Assembly (NCBI GenBank): GCA_036172455.1
Contig: JAXKVY010000002.1
Span: 372,001-436,000, forward strand
Origin: Candidatus Izemoplasma sp.
Lineage (GTDB): Bacteria; Bacillota_I; Bacilli_A; Izemoplasmatales; Izemoplasmataceae
Reading direction: 5' to 3'
Length of the DNA stretch: 64,000 bases
Shown here: positions 35,409 through 44,937 of the stretch, piece after piece
Layout: every line of letters begins with the position of its first letter
Position numbering within the stretch: position 1 is the stretch's first letter
Notes under the pieces: model-generated
Database searches by the model: none
Seen by the model: the letters and a program-made list of their open reading frames with translations, nothing else
Told to the model about the DNA's origin: nothing
Translations under genes and position numbers: made by a program

Positions 35409-36498
35409 TTGTATCAAACTCCTTTTCAATACGTTTCTTAGATAGATTTTTATTAACAGCATCAAGTGTCTGTATAGTTAGTGCTGCACTAACTGTTCCA
35501 TATTGAGTGCTTTTCTCAAGAGACATGTTATTTATTAATCCGTAAATTGTTGCAGCACTAAATGCATCTCCTGCGCCAGTCACATCCTTGATTTCATGAT
35601 TATTAATTGAGCGTGCTGGCTGGTGATGTATTCCTTTAGCATTGCCATAATAAGCACCTTTTTCTCCCTGAGTAATGACAACATTTGTTATACCTTTATC
35701 TAACCATAGTTGCACTAAGTCCTGCGTTGCATCATCATCTTTATTAAAATATGTTAACGCTTCGTCACGATTAGTGATGAGTACCTTAACACCTTTTAAA
35801 TCATTCGGCAAATGACTCATTTTAGGACTTGATACACCAACAATAGCTAACGGTTTATCGTGTGTATTAGAAAATTCAATTAATGCTTCTAGAGCTTCCT
35901 TTGTCATATTCATGTCAGCAATTAGCCACTTACTTTGATGTAACTGTTTTTTATGTCGAATAATCCAATCACGATCCATATTGTTATATATTGCCATGTT
36001 TGCGAAGCCCACTGCCATACTTCCCGATGTGTTTAACACTGCATAATAGCTCCCTGTACTTTTACCTTCTAAGCGTTCAATAGCATCTACATTCATGAAA
36101 TGTTTCATATCATTAATAAGTTGTTCACCGGTACTATCTTGCCCTATTAATGTCATTAAGGCAACATCTTCATTTAATCGTGATAAGTTCTCAGCAACAT
36201 TTCTAACGACACCGCCATAAGACGAACTTTCTGAGACTGGATTCGATGTTTTCATGACAAGATCATTGTGTAATTTAAATCCATAATCAACATTAGCACC
36301 ACCTATACAGGTAATATATTCTTTTGTTTTTAAGACGTATGGTTTCCCTAGAATATAGCCATTTTGTGTTAACCCAGAAATAAGATTAGCCACAGCTGGT
36401 CTTGATAAGCCCAGCTCACTTGCGAGTTCTTTTTGTGATAAATATGGATTATCACGCAATAGTTTAAGGATTTTTTCTTCATTATTATTTAATGACAT
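35395..36498 (-). CDS. psuK: Pseudouridine kinase with N-terminal winged-helix domain
   Basis: Residues 1-60 form an HTH_24-like winged helix (LSQKELASELGLSRPAVANLI). Residues about 63-367 are a PfkB-family sugar kinase with GGANVDYG and the C-terminal DVTGAGDAFSAA that supplies the catalytic Asp. The kinase makes pseudouridine 5'-phosphate for PsuG next door. HTH-PfkB fusions are known in Bacillota. Two tandem repeats in its own promoter region suggest the protein regulates itself, perhaps in response to substrate. Confidence 0.92.
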   Translation of the reverse strand: MSLNNNEEKILKLLRDNPYLSQKELASELGLSRPAVANLISGLTQNGYILGKPYVLKTKEYITCIGGANVDYGFKLHNDLVMKTSNPVSESSSYGGVVRNVAENLSRLNEDVALMTLIGQDSTGEQLINDMKHFMNVDAIERLEGKSTGSYYAVLNTSGSMAVGFANMAIYNNMDRDWIIRHKKQLHQSKWLIADMNMTKEALEALIEFSNTHDKPLAIVGVSSPKMSHLPNDLKGVKVLITNRDEALTYFNKDDDATQDLVQLWLDKGITNVVITQGEKGAYYGNAKGIHHQPARSINNHEIKDVTGAGDAFSAATIYGLINNMSLEKSTQYGTVSAALTIQTLDAVNKNLSKKRIEKEFDTNDTQ

Positions 36499-36511
36499 AG
36501 TACAACCTCAT

Positions 36512-36577
36512 AACTTTTGTTTATTAACAAACTTTTGTTTATAGGTATATATTATCATTATTATATGCTCATGTAAA
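36512..36577 (-). promoter_or_regulatory. psuKG promoter with tandem operator repeats
   Basis: TTTACA (36572-36577) and TAATAT (36549-36554) are 17 bases apart. Just downstream are two exact 13-base direct repeats AACTTTTGTTTAT at 36512-36524 and 36530-36542, with an 18-base period. The second copy begins AAAC, so it contains the palindrome AAAC-n4-GTTT. The position over the transcription start suits a repressor. Confidence 0.65.
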
Positions 36578-36622
36578 GTAATATCATGATTAAATTCTAT
36601 TTCCTTTATACACGTAAAAAAA

Positions 36623-36639
36623 GAGCTATTAACTAGCTC
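36623..36639 (-). terminator. Terminator after the PIG-L gene
   Basis: A six-base-pair stem GAGCTA/TAGCTC with a five-base loop overlaps the stop codon and is followed by seven T residues on the minus strand. Confidence 0.8.
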
Positions 36640-37483
36640 ATTTTTCATAAATATCTATTATGTGCATTAAATCATCTTCAAAGGCTTTCAAATACTGTTG
36701 GATAAACATCTTAATAGACGTCTTTTCACCACGAACTAATGGCATTAAATCCATTGCATAGGTTGCTCTTTTAACACGATCACTTTGATGTGTTTCATCA
36801 AACGTCGCATTTGCAATACGTCTACCAATAGTAGCATTTACATAGTCTTTACCACTTTCAAGTTGTGAGGTGTAAACACGTAACAAGTGTTCAGATAACT
36901 GAGGATAATTTGAGATATCCAGTTTGACCTTATCTTTCCCCATCCAATCTAAAGCACGCCACACTTCACATCCATATATTTCGCGTGGCCTTTTATTTTT
37001 AGGAAGTCGTCTAATCGCATTAATGACTTGCACAGCGACACCAACATGCGTGGTATGTTTATCGGCTAAGTTATGGGTATAAATAATATCAGGTGTTGTA
37101 AGAGTTAAGATATTATATAAGTCGTCTTCAATATCTGAATGGATAGTTTTCACAGCGCTACTCGGATAATTTAGCAACGCAATGCTGTTGTACTTACCGA
37201 CTCTAGCTGCCTCTAACTGTTCTTCATTGCGGCGTTGGACTATTTCTTGTTCAGTTAGTGTTTGAAAAGATTCGTTTCGGATACTCCCACTACCCGATGT
37301 GACGGTCACACCCGTAAAGAACTTATCATCAGCTTGATAGCAGGTCGCTATGCCGTGATAAGCCATAATTTCAAGATCATCTTGGTGAGCACCAATGGCC
37401 AGATGGGTTGTTTTTGATATAGCCGCCTGTTCATCGTTGTTATCTATTACTTTTAAAATTGCCGTTTTATTATGGAATCGCAT
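36638..37483 (-). CDS. PIG-L (LmbE-like) family deacetylase
   Basis: The 281-residue protein has the zinc-binding motif AHQDDLE near residue 33 and the later His in YTHNLADKHTTHVG near residue 140. The family removes N-acetyl groups from sugars such as GlcNAc conjugates; the substrate is unknown. ATG 37483 has AAGGAG eight bases upstream, while the GTG three codons earlier overlaps it. It follows the CPBP protease by 25 bases. Confidence 0.87.
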   Translation of the reverse strand: MRFHNKTAILKVIDNNDEQAAISKTTHLAIGAHQDDLEIMAYHGIATCYQADDKFFTGVTVTSGSGSIRNESFQTLTEQEIVQRRNEEQLEAARVGKYNSIALLNYPSSAVKTIHSDIEDDLYNILTLTTPDIIYTHNLADKHTTHVGVAVQVINAIRRLPKNKRPREIYGCEVWRALDWMGKDKVKLDISNYPQLSEHLLRVYTSQLESGKDYVNATIGRRIANATFDETHQSDRVKRATYAMDLMPLVRGEKTSIKMFIQQYLKAFEDDLMHIIDIYEK

Positions 37484-37508
37484 GTATGTCACTCCTTATT
37501 GAATACCC

Positions 37509-38300
37509 TTAAGGATTAATGAGAGTTTCTACCGTATCTAATGACATCGATTTAAACTGTTTTACATAAAAGATTGTTGTGATAACAGCAACGATTATTG
37601 TCACGATTATTGTAAACAGGTCAAAGCGTGTTGAAACAGAACCATATCTAAAATATAATACACCAACGAAATTATATATGGTGTGCAGCAAAATAGGAAC
37701 CCAAATATTTTGGGTTAAAAATAATGTCATTGACCAGAGCAGTCCAAGTAGGGTCGTATAGCCAACTTGTTGGAGTGTTTCACCAACACCTGCACCTGCG
37801 AATAAATTAATCAAATGAAATAATCCAAAAAGCACTGAAGATAATACCATACCGAGAAAAACATTCTTTTTATTTATTGTAAGCAGCTGCATAATAATCA
37901 CAAAAATTACATACCGAAATAAGACTTCTTCAAAGATACCAATACTGAGACATTCAATAAAGAATAACACCACTACACCTAAGCCAACATTCAAGTTTAG
38001 TGAGCCATTATATAGTACATGCCAAGGAAAATTATTCAAAGAAACAATGAACGCTGGGATGATTAACCACCCTGTAGAATAAAGTGATTTTTTCTCCATA
38101 TGAAAAACAGGATATCCCTTCAAATAAAGACCATAAATGAATATCGTTGCCAAGAAAAACCGTAAGGAAGTTGTTCGGAAACTTGTAATGACATCCGATG
38201 GGAATAACCTAAACAAGCCAGCAACAATCCATACTAGAAGAAATATAAGCGTCATACAAGCTAACAAATGAATTGATCGATAGTTATTGAGTCTCTTCAT
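37509..38300 (-). CDS. CPBP-family intramembrane glutamic protease
   Basis: The 263-residue protein has about seven hydrophobic helices. The CPBP/Rce1 motifs are EEVLFRYVIF (near residue 140), FGLFHL and a third with NFVG. Relatives process prenylated proteins or handle bacteriocins; the target is unknown. I choose ATG 38300; the upstream extension lies within lgt. It overlaps lgt by 17 bases. Confidence 0.87.
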   Translation of the reverse strand: MKRLNNYRSIHLLACMTLIFLLVWIVAGLFRLFPSDVITSFRTTSLRFFLATIFIYGLYLKGYPVFHMEKKSLYSTGWLIIPAFIVSLNNFPWHVLYNGSLNLNVGLGVVVLFFIECLSIGIFEEVLFRYVIFVIIMQLLTINKKNVFLGMVLSSVLFGLFHLINLFAGAGVGETLQQVGYTTLLGLLWSMTLFLTQNIWVPILLHTIYNFVGVLYFRYGSVSTRFDLFTIIVTIIVAVITTIFYVKQFKSMSLDTVETLINP

Positions 38301-39093
38301 AGACTGTCTCCCTCTTTCGTTTTTGTTTATGTGAATAAAGTATAAACACACCTAATATTACCATTAATAAACTCATGAACTGTGATGGGGTTGGGTAAGT
38401 ATTATACGTTGTTGATACAAGAGATAAAAACGACCCACGGTCATCACCTCTAATAAACTCAATCAAAATCCGCCAAATACCATAGCCAAACAAATATCCT
38501 TCAATCTCATATCCCCGTATCCATTTCGCACGATCCAATACGATAAACAAGCTAAACAAGAAGAGTGACTCGAATAATTGTGTTGGATAGACTGCTAAGC
38601 CCTCATATGTTTCATGGGCATCTCCATAAGGAAAAGTCACCCCTAACAAAGAGTCTGTTGGCACACCATAGCAACACCCTGCTAAAAAGCAGCCGATTCT
38701 ACCAAATGCATGAGCTAATACCACGCCCGTTAATACAGTACCAAAAATAGATCGATACTGAATGCTCTCTTCTTTCAAGAAGAGTTTAAGTAATACAATA
38801 AAACACCCTATGCCACCGATAAGTCCGCCCAGAAAAGAAATTGACTCAAAATCAGGTTCACCAGCTTGAATCGAATGGAAAAGCCCATCAATAATATAGG
38901 ATGATCCTAAGGCAAAAATCAGACTGATACTTATAAATAAAAGTAATTTATTGGTAATTTTAACACTGATATTATCCCGTTTTTCGAACCGTTTTGAAAC
39001 ATAAAACAGCATGGAAAAAACCCCAATCAATATGAATATATCATATAACGGGATGGCATTGCCAAACACCTGTGGTAACATATAAGGATACAT
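38284..39093 (-). CDS. lgt: Prolipoprotein diacylglyceryl transferase-like protein
   Basis: The 269-residue membrane protein has about seven helices and an Lgt-like signature, GRIGCFLAGCCYG, near residue 130. Standard Lgt has GRxGNFxNxExxG there, so this is a divergent subfamily. The rest (VYPTQLFES and YGIWRILIEFIRGD) is Lgt-like, including the conserved Arg. Lgt attaches diacylglycerol to lipobox Cys. Two lipoproteins (XylF, HtrA-like) are in the window, so such activity is needed. Whether this is the main Lgt or a paralogue is open. Confidence 0.8.
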   Translation of the reverse strand: MYPYMLPQVFGNAIPLYDIFILIGVFSMLFYVSKRFEKRDNISVKITNKLLLFISISLIFALGSSYIIDGLFHSIQAGEPDFESISFLGGLIGGIGCFIVLLKLFLKEESIQYRSIFGTVLTGVVLAHAFGRIGCFLAGCCYGVPTDSLLGVTFPYGDAHETYEGLAVYPTQLFESLFLFSLFIVLDRAKWIRGYEIEGYLFGYGIWRILIEFIRGDDRGSFLSLVSTTYNTYPTPSQFMSLLMVILGVFILYSHKQKRKRETVYEETQ

Positions 39094-39131
39094 TATCTCA
39101 CTCCATTTTAGTCATTATTATCATTATCTAT

Positions 39132-39160
39132 ATTATAGTTTATCACGTTCGCAAATGCAA
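39132..39160 (-). promoter_or_regulatory. Promoter of lgt-CPBP-PIG-L operon
   Basis: TTGCAT (39155-39160) and TATAAT (39132-39137) are 17 bases apart on the minus strand. Confidence 0.65.
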
Positions 39161-39195
39161 TTTGATTGTTATTTATGAGACCTATTACAATTGAA

Positions 39196-39220
39196 AAGAC
39201 ACCCTTTAAAAGGGTGCCTT
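39196..39220 (-). terminator. Terminator of the xylose operon
   Basis: AAGGCACCC pairs with GGGTGTCTT (one G-T) around a short A/T loop, followed by TTTTC on the minus strand. It ends the xylABGHF operon. Confidence 0.82.
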
Positions 39221-39249
39221 TAACAAAATAAGAGGGTTATTCAATATTA

Positions 39250-40422
39250 TTATTCATATTGACTAAAGTCAATATTACTAAATACATCTGATTCCTTGTT
39301 TTTGTATCCTGTAGCAAAGATTAAGTCATAAGTCTTTTGTTTGTTATCAATTGTTAATACATCGATTGGTGAGTAAGCTGTTTTTGCACCATCAATTGAA
39401 GGTCCTGAGTTTAATCCTTCTAATCCATCGACACCATCAACAACGTTTTTCGCGATAGCAACACTATCAGCAACTAATTTAGATACGTCTTTGAAGACTG
39501 TCATTGTTTGAGTTCCTTTACCTTTTACTTCGTCACCCATTAATGACGCTAATGTAATATCAGCAGCATCTTGTCCAGTTGTGTAGTATGTTCCATAAGG
39601 GTTTGCCATTTTTGCGAACTCTTGACGGATTGCAGTTGATGTATCATCGTTAGGTGCAAGGACGAATACTGGTTCATCAGATTTGTCTGCGCTACCTAAG
39701 TTAGCAACAACAGCAGCAGCTTTTGTAGCAGCTGTTTCAGCATTCCAGTCAGTGTCAACTGAGTTCATAGCAGCTTGTAATGCATCTTTGTCAAAGTCAG
39801 TTTCAGTAGGTTTTGCAAGGTCACTAAAGTCATCAGTAACATTGATAATGTTGAATCTGTCCATTACAGGAACCAATTCTTCCATAGCCCCACCAAAGAA
39901 GTACGTTGCATTAGGCCAGTCAGCAGTACGACCAGCAAAGATAGCTAAATCACATTTTGAAGTTGAAGTACATCCTTCATTATTTGATTCTTCAACTAAG
40001 TGAGCACCCATTGCTTTACCAACATTCCAACTATTGAAAGTTGTATAATAATCAGCATGATCATCTGCAGATTTTGCCATACGGTCATGTGCGATTAAGA
40101 TAACCCCAGCTTCGTGTGCTGCTTGAACAGCTCCAGCTCCAGAACCTTCAGCAGTTAAGATAATAACTTCTGCACCTTTAGCAATTAATGCTTCAACATT
40201 TGTTTTCTCTTTAGCTTCGTTTCCTTCACTAAATAAAATCTCATACTCGTATCCTTCACCAAGTGCTTCTAATTCTTCTTCAAAGAAGGCACCATCTTGG
40301 TTTGCCCATCTTTCTTCAGATGCATCAGGTAATACGACACCAATTTTAATGGTTGAACTACCACATGCTGCTAAAGAAACGGTGAATACAGCAACTAATA
40401 ATAAACTAATAATCTTTCTCAT
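39250..40422 (-). CDS. xylF: Xylose ABC transporter substrate-binding lipoprotein
   Basis: The 390-residue protein starts with a lipoprotein signal peptide ending LAAC (Cys20). Two Rossmann-like lobes of periplasmic-binding protein type I follow (KIGVVLPDASEERWANQDG, then GQDAADITLASLMG). It resembles XylF/ChvE binding proteins and, given xylAB, the likely ligand is xylose or a related pentose. AAAAGGAG precedes the ATG. It is last in the operon, an uncommon place for the most abundant component. Confidence 0.92.
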   Translation of the reverse strand: MRKIISLLLVAVFTVSLAACGSSTIKIGVVLPDASEERWANQDGAFFEEELEALGEGYEYEILFSEGNEAKEKTNVEALIAKGAEVIILTAEGSGAGAVQAAHEAGVILIAHDRMAKSADDHADYYTTFNSWNVGKAMGAHLVEESNNEGCTSTSKCDLAIFAGRTADWPNATYFFGGAMEELVPVMDRFNIINVTDDFSDLAKPTETDFDKDALQAAMNSVDTDWNAETAATKAAAVVANLGSADKSDEPVFVLAPNDDTSTAIRQEFAKMANPYGTYYTTGQDAADITLASLMGDEVKGKGTQTMTVFKDVSKLVADSVAIAKNVVDGVDGLEGLNSGPSIDGAKTAYSPIDVLTIDNKQKTYDLIFATGYKNKESDVFSNIDFSQYE

Positions 40423-40478
40423 TTTTCTCTCCTTTTTTTGTTTTTATTATAGAGTACTTAAATAAGTACCAATAACCA

Positions 40479-41903
40479 TTAATTATTTACAAAATCTTCT
40501 TCTTTTGCGGCTCTAATCTTCTCTTGAATCTTGTTTAATTTACCTTGTGCATTAGTAAATGCATATTCGTATTCAATCGTATCTTCTCTGTCTTCTTTTT
40601 TAGCTTTTTTCAAATTGTTTTTCGCTTCTTTGAATGCTTGTTTTGCTTCGACTAATTCATCTTTATAAGCTTTTTTCGCATAATGAATACCGACGTAATC
40701 AATTGGTAGAACATTACGTGTGAAGATATCAAAGATAACAGCGAGCAATAATACTGAGCCAAGAATAATCGGCTCTAAGTTTGCATCTACACCAGCTAAT
40801 GCCATACCATTTCTCAATGCCATGATGACGACAGACCCGATAACGGCATTAATCACTTTACCAACACCACCAGCCGCACTAGTTCCACCAATGAAGGCTG
40901 CAGCAATGGCATATAACTCCCAGAATGGTCCATGGTTTGGTGATGTGTTTTGAAGACGAGATGCGTACATAACCCCAGAAATTAAAGCTAAAATACCCAT
41001 AGATATAAAGACAATAACTAATATTCTCTCAACACTAATTCCTGATAATTCTGCGGCATCTGGATTACCACCTACAGCATAAATACGTCGTCCTAATGTC
41101 GTTTTTGTTGTCATAAAATGATACAAAACAACGACTACTACTGTGACTAATAAGAGATATGATATTCCTCTAAACGAAGCGAATGTGAAAATTAAATATC
41201 CTAAAATGAAAATCATAACGAGCATTTTTGTCACAAATAGTTCAAGTTTTTCATTTGGGATATTCAGTTGCTTATTTTTACGTCTTGTGTTGATCCCGCC
41301 AATTAACAGTAGCAGTATCCCTAAGACACCAACGACTATGGTGATGATATCAAACCCACCGACAGTATATGTTGGTAAATATCCAACTCCAAGGTTTTTA
41401 AAAAAACTATGTGTTGTTGGGATAGTACGGTTATTCGTTCTAAACATCAACAATCCCTTAAAGATGAACATTCCGGCTAATGTCACAACAAATGCAGGCA
41501 CTTTGATCTTTGCAACAAGAATACCCTTTCCTGCTCCTACGATAACCGTTATCACTAATGCACCGAGTAGCGCTAACCATACAGGTTGTCCTAAATTTTC
41601 AACACCAACAACGACATAGGCTCCTAAGAAGGCTCCTATGAATCCAACAGATAAATCAATCTGGCGAGTAACAATAACTAACGTCATCCCAACGGCCAAA
41701 ACGCTTACATAAGCGGTTTGATTTAAAAGGTTGGTAAAGTTAATTGCTCCTAAGAATATCCAATCTGTCATAAAACTAAATGTGATGAAAATAACAAAGA
41801 GTGCAATAAACATACCATAGTCACGTATATTGGTTCTTATCATTGATAACAGTGTTAACATGTACTTATAAATTATCCAAAATATTTTTTTTATCGTATT
41901 CAT
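40479..41903 (-). CDS. xylH: Xylose ABC transporter permease with C-terminal charged tail
   Basis: The 474-residue BPD_transp_2-family permease has about ten or more helices and the motif GGNPDAAELSGISV near residue 270. It forms the channel with XylG. Residues about 410-474 are a charged, helix-forming Lys/Glu/Ala-rich tail with coiled-coil character, absent from typical XylH. AGGAGG precedes the ATG at 41903. The tail may contact a partner; its role is unknown. Confidence 0.92.
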   Translation of the reverse strand: MNTIKKIFWIIYKYMLTLLSMIRTNIRDYGMFIALFVIFITFSFMTDWIFLGAINFTNLLNQTAYVSVLAVGMTLVIVTRQIDLSVGFIGAFLGAYVVVGVENLGQPVWLALLGALVITVIVGAGKGILVAKIKVPAFVVTLAGMFIFKGLLMFRTNNRTIPTTHSFFKNLGVGYLPTYTVGGFDIITIVVGVLGILLLLIGGINTRRKNKQLNIPNEKLELFVTKMLVMIFILGYLIFTFASFRGISYLLLVTVVVVVLYHFMTTKTTLGRRIYAVGGNPDAAELSGISVERILVIVFISMGILALISGVMYASRLQNTSPNHGPFWELYAIAAAFIGGTSAAGGVGKVINAVIGSVVIMALRNGMALAGVDANLEPIILGSVLLLAVIFDIFTRNVLPIDYVGIHYAKKAYKDELVEAKQAFKEAKNNLKKAKKEDREDTIEYEYAFTNAQGKLNKIQEKIRAAKEEDFVNN

Positions 41904-41912
41904 AATTTCCTC

Positions 41913-43430
41913 CTAAACCGTTGCACTTTCCATTATTTTTTCTGCTGTGGCGTCTTGTATATTAAACTCTGCTGTTTGTAATCCTTCAGCGATAACGTAT
42001 ATACGATCGCACATTCCTAATATTTCTGGAAGTTCAGAAGAAATGATTAAAATACTCATACCTTGTGCAACTAAATCGTTAATAATTGTGTATATTTCAT
42101 ATTTTGCACCAACATCAATTCCCCGTGTTGGTTCATCTAAAATTAATATCTTAGGGTTAGCAAATAACCATTTTGCAACCTGTACTTTTTGTTGATTACC
42201 ACCACTTAGATTATTGACAGCTTGCAATATAGATGGGGTTCTAATATCAATTTCTTTAACATATTTTTCAGCATATTCATTTTGCTTAAAGAAATCAATA
42301 ACACCTGATTTAGATATTTTCTTTAAGTCAGAAATTGTAATATTTTGGGAAATGGTATTATTTAATATTAAGCCATCTTGCTTTCGGTCTTCTGACACAT
42401 AAGCAATCCCTTGTTTAATCGCATCATTTGGATGTCTTAGTTCAACACCTTTTCCATGAACTAAGATACGACCACTGACTTTAAATTTGTCAGGATTACC
42501 AAAAATACAGTGTGCTAACTCTGTTCTTCCAGCGCCCATTAAACCAGCAAGTCCCACGACTTCACCTTTACGTAACTTAATGTTTGCATCATTAACAATA
42601 TAGCGATTTACGTTATGGTTATAAGCATTTAAATGAACGGTTTCAAGAACGGTTTCACCACCCTCATACTTTGGTCGCTTAGGGAAAATATCCTCAATTT
42701 CACGTCCAACCATATTACGTATAATCTCTTGTTCATTAATATCTTCTTTTTTTATCCGTACAATTGTTTTTCCATCCCTAAGTACCGTTAGTGAATCCGC
42801 AATAGCTTCTACTTCTTTTAACTTATGTGAAATCATAATTGATGTGATTCCTTGTTCTTTCAATTCAACCAATAAATTCAGTAGATTTTCACTATCATTT
42901 TCATTTAATGCGGCAGTCGGTTCATCTAGAATCAATAACTTTACGTTTTGACTTAATGCTTTAGCAATCTCGATTAGCTGTTGTTTCCCAACACCTAAAC
43001 TTCCTACCATACGGTGGATGTCTACTTTAAGTCCTACCATATTTAAGTATTTAACCGCTTCCTTTTTTGTTTTATCCCAGTCCATAACATACGCTTTATT
43101 GATTTCATGGCCAACAAATATATTTTCATAAACTGTTAAATTCGGGAATAATGCCAATTCCTGATTGATAATGACAATTCCATCACTCACAGACTGCTTA
43201 ATATTATGAAAATGTTTTACTTCCCCATCAAAGATGATGTCACCACTATAGCTTCCATATGGATAAATACCGCTTAATACTTTCATTAAGGTTGATTTTC
43301 CTGCTCCGTTTTCCCCAACGATAAAGTGAATTTCACCACGTTTTACATTAATGTTTACCTCATCAAGCGCTTTCACGCCAGGGAAAGTTTTAGTGATATA
43401 TTTCATCACTAACAAATCATCTTGTTTCAA
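41913..43430 (-). CDS. xylG: Xylose ABC transporter ATP-binding protein
   Basis: The 505-residue protein has two ABC cassettes. The first has Walker A GENGAGKST, a degenerate signature VGKQQ and Walker B LLILDEPTAAL. The second has a degenerate Walker A (LMGAGRTEL) and a good signature LSGGNQQKV and Walker B LILDEPTRGIDVG. This is standard for the sugar ABC import class. I prefer the TTG at 43430 with GAGGTGA five bases upstream; a GTG three codons earlier also exists. Confidence 0.92.
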   Translation of the reverse strand: MKQDDLLVMKYITKTFPGVKALDEVNINVKRGEIHFIVGENGAGKSTLMKVLSGIYPYGSYSGDIIFDGEVKHFHNIKQSVSDGIVIINQELALFPNLTVYENIFVGHEINKAYVMDWDKTKKEAVKYLNMVGLKVDIHRMVGSLGVGKQQLIEIAKALSQNVKLLILDEPTAALNENDSENLLNLLVELKEQGITSIMISHKLKEVEAIADSLTVLRDGKTIVRIKKEDINEQEIIRNMVGREIEDIFPKRPKYEGGETVLETVHLNAYNHNVNRYIVNDANIKLRKGEVVGLAGLMGAGRTELAHCIFGNPDKFKVSGRILVHGKGVELRHPNDAIKQGIAYVSEDRKQDGLILNNTISQNITISDLKKISKSGVIDFFKQNEYAEKYVKEIDIRTPSILQAVNNLSGGNQQKVQVAKWLFANPKILILDEPTRGIDVGAKYEIYTIINDLVAQGMSILIISSELPEILGMCDRIYVIAEGLQTAEFNIQDATAEKIMESATV

Positions 43431-43467
43431 CTGAATCACCTCATATTTATGTCAAATTTATCCTAAC

Positions 43468-44931
43468 TTAAAACGATTTGAATAACGCTTTAAGTGTTGG
43501 ATATAATTGAACGAATTTATTATATTTCTTATTATACGCATTGACATTCGATGTGTTTGGCGTAAATTCTTTACCTAATGTAACAAGTTGTTTACATGCT
43601 GATTGTACTGTCGGATATTCTTTACAGCCAACCATTGCTAAGATTGCTGCACCAAGTGCTGGTCCTTCTTCTGATGTAATTTTGGCTACTTCTACATTAA
43701 AGACATCACTAATCATTTGTGCCCACACATCACTTTTAGCGCCACCACCAGTTAATCGAACACGCTTAATATCAACACCTAAATCTTGTATTAATGTGAA
43801 AGAATCTCTTAAGGCAAAGGTAACGCCTTCAACAACAGCTCTATCCATATCTTCTTTGGTATGATGAACGCCTAGTCCATAAAATACACCTTTTGCATAC
43901 GGATCATTTATTGGAGCCCGTTCGCCAGTTAAATATGGTAAAAAGTAAATGTCATTGTCTGGTTTACTATGAACAACTTGTTTATAATAGGCTTCAAAAT
44001 CATCGGTATTAAAAATAGCATTGTTCCACCATTTTATCGCACCTGCCGCATTTAACATAACGGCCATCATATGATAATTCCCATTCGCATGGGCATAAGA
44101 TTGTAAATAGCTTTTATGATCAATCTTGAATGTGTTGCTTGAGACAAATATAACACCACTTGTGCCTAAACTTAAACTACATTCACCATCACCAACGACA
44201 CCGACACCGACAGCGCCAACTGCTTGGTCACCGCCACCAACTATAATATGAACATCTTGTGTAATATTCAGGATGTTTTTAATGTCGTCATTCATCGTAC
44301 CAACGACATCAAAACTTTCATGAACACTTGGCAACATATCACGTGTGATATCAAGAATATCTAGCATCTCAGGACTATAATCGCGTTTCTCTGGGTTAAA
44401 GTAAAGGGTTCCTGATAAGTCCGATACATCACTTGCAAATGCGCCAGATAACTTATACACTAGAAAATCCTTAGGCAACATTATTTTACTGATTTTGTCA
44501 AAAATATCTGGTTCGTGTTCTTTTACCCATAATATTTTTGGAGCTGTCAAACCAGTTAAAGCAATGTTACCTGTATATTTAAGGAGTGAATCTTTACCAA
44601 CAGTTTGGTTTAAATATTCTACTTGATTTATAGTTCTTTGATCATTCCAAAGTAATGCGTTTCTCAATACCTTATCATTCTCATCCAGTAATACTAGGCC
44701 ATGCATTTGACCAGAAAAACTCATACCTTGAATATCATTCTCATATCCAACAACAACTTCTTTCAAAGCTTCTAAGGTTTGTTTTAACCATGCATTTGGA
44801 TCTTGCTCAATCCAAGATGCTTTTGGAATGATTAAGTCATAAGAGCGTTTTGCGGTATTGATAACCTCGCCCTTATTATTAGTGAGAATGACTTTGACCC
44901 CTGATGTTCCTAAATCGACTCCAATAAACAT
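43468..44931 (-). CDS. xylB: Xylulokinase
   Basis: Xylulokinase phosphorylates D-xylulose to xylulose 5-phosphate. The FGGY-kinase fold shows GVDLGTSGVK at residue 4, GQMHGLVLLD near 77 and LTGGGAKSDVWAQM near 393. The conserved catalytic Asp lies in GGDQAVGAVG near 235. Length of 487 residues is normal. It follows xylA by six bases. Confidence 0.95.
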   Translation of the reverse strand: MFIGVDLGTSGVKVILTNNKGEVINTAKRSYDLIIPKASWIEQDPNAWLKQTLEALKEVVVGYENDIQGMSFSGQMHGLVLLDENDKVLRNALLWNDQRTINQVEYLNQTVGKDSLLKYTGNIALTGLTAPKILWVKEHEPDIFDKISKIMLPKDFLVYKLSGAFASDVSDLSGTLYFNPEKRDYSPEMLDILDITRDMLPSVHESFDVVGTMNDDIKNILNITQDVHIIVGGGDQAVGAVGVGVVGDGECSLSLGTSGVIFVSSNTFKIDHKSYLQSYAHANGNYHMMAVMLNAAGAIKWWNNAIFNTDDFEAYYKQVVHSKPDNDIYFLPYLTGERAPINDPYAKGVFYGLGVHHTKEDMDRAVVEGVTFALRDSFTLIQDLGVDIKRVRLTGGGAKSDVWAQMISDVFNVEVAKITSEEGPALGAAILAMVGCKEYPTVQSACKQLVTLGKEFTPNTSNVNAYNKKYNKFVQLYPTLKALFKSF

Positions 44932-44937
44932 TCTAAT

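Noticed and set aside
41143-41619. A 158-codon plus-strand open frame inside xylH
   Set aside because: It is antisense to the permease's hydrophobic helices, with no ribosome site and no recognisable domain.
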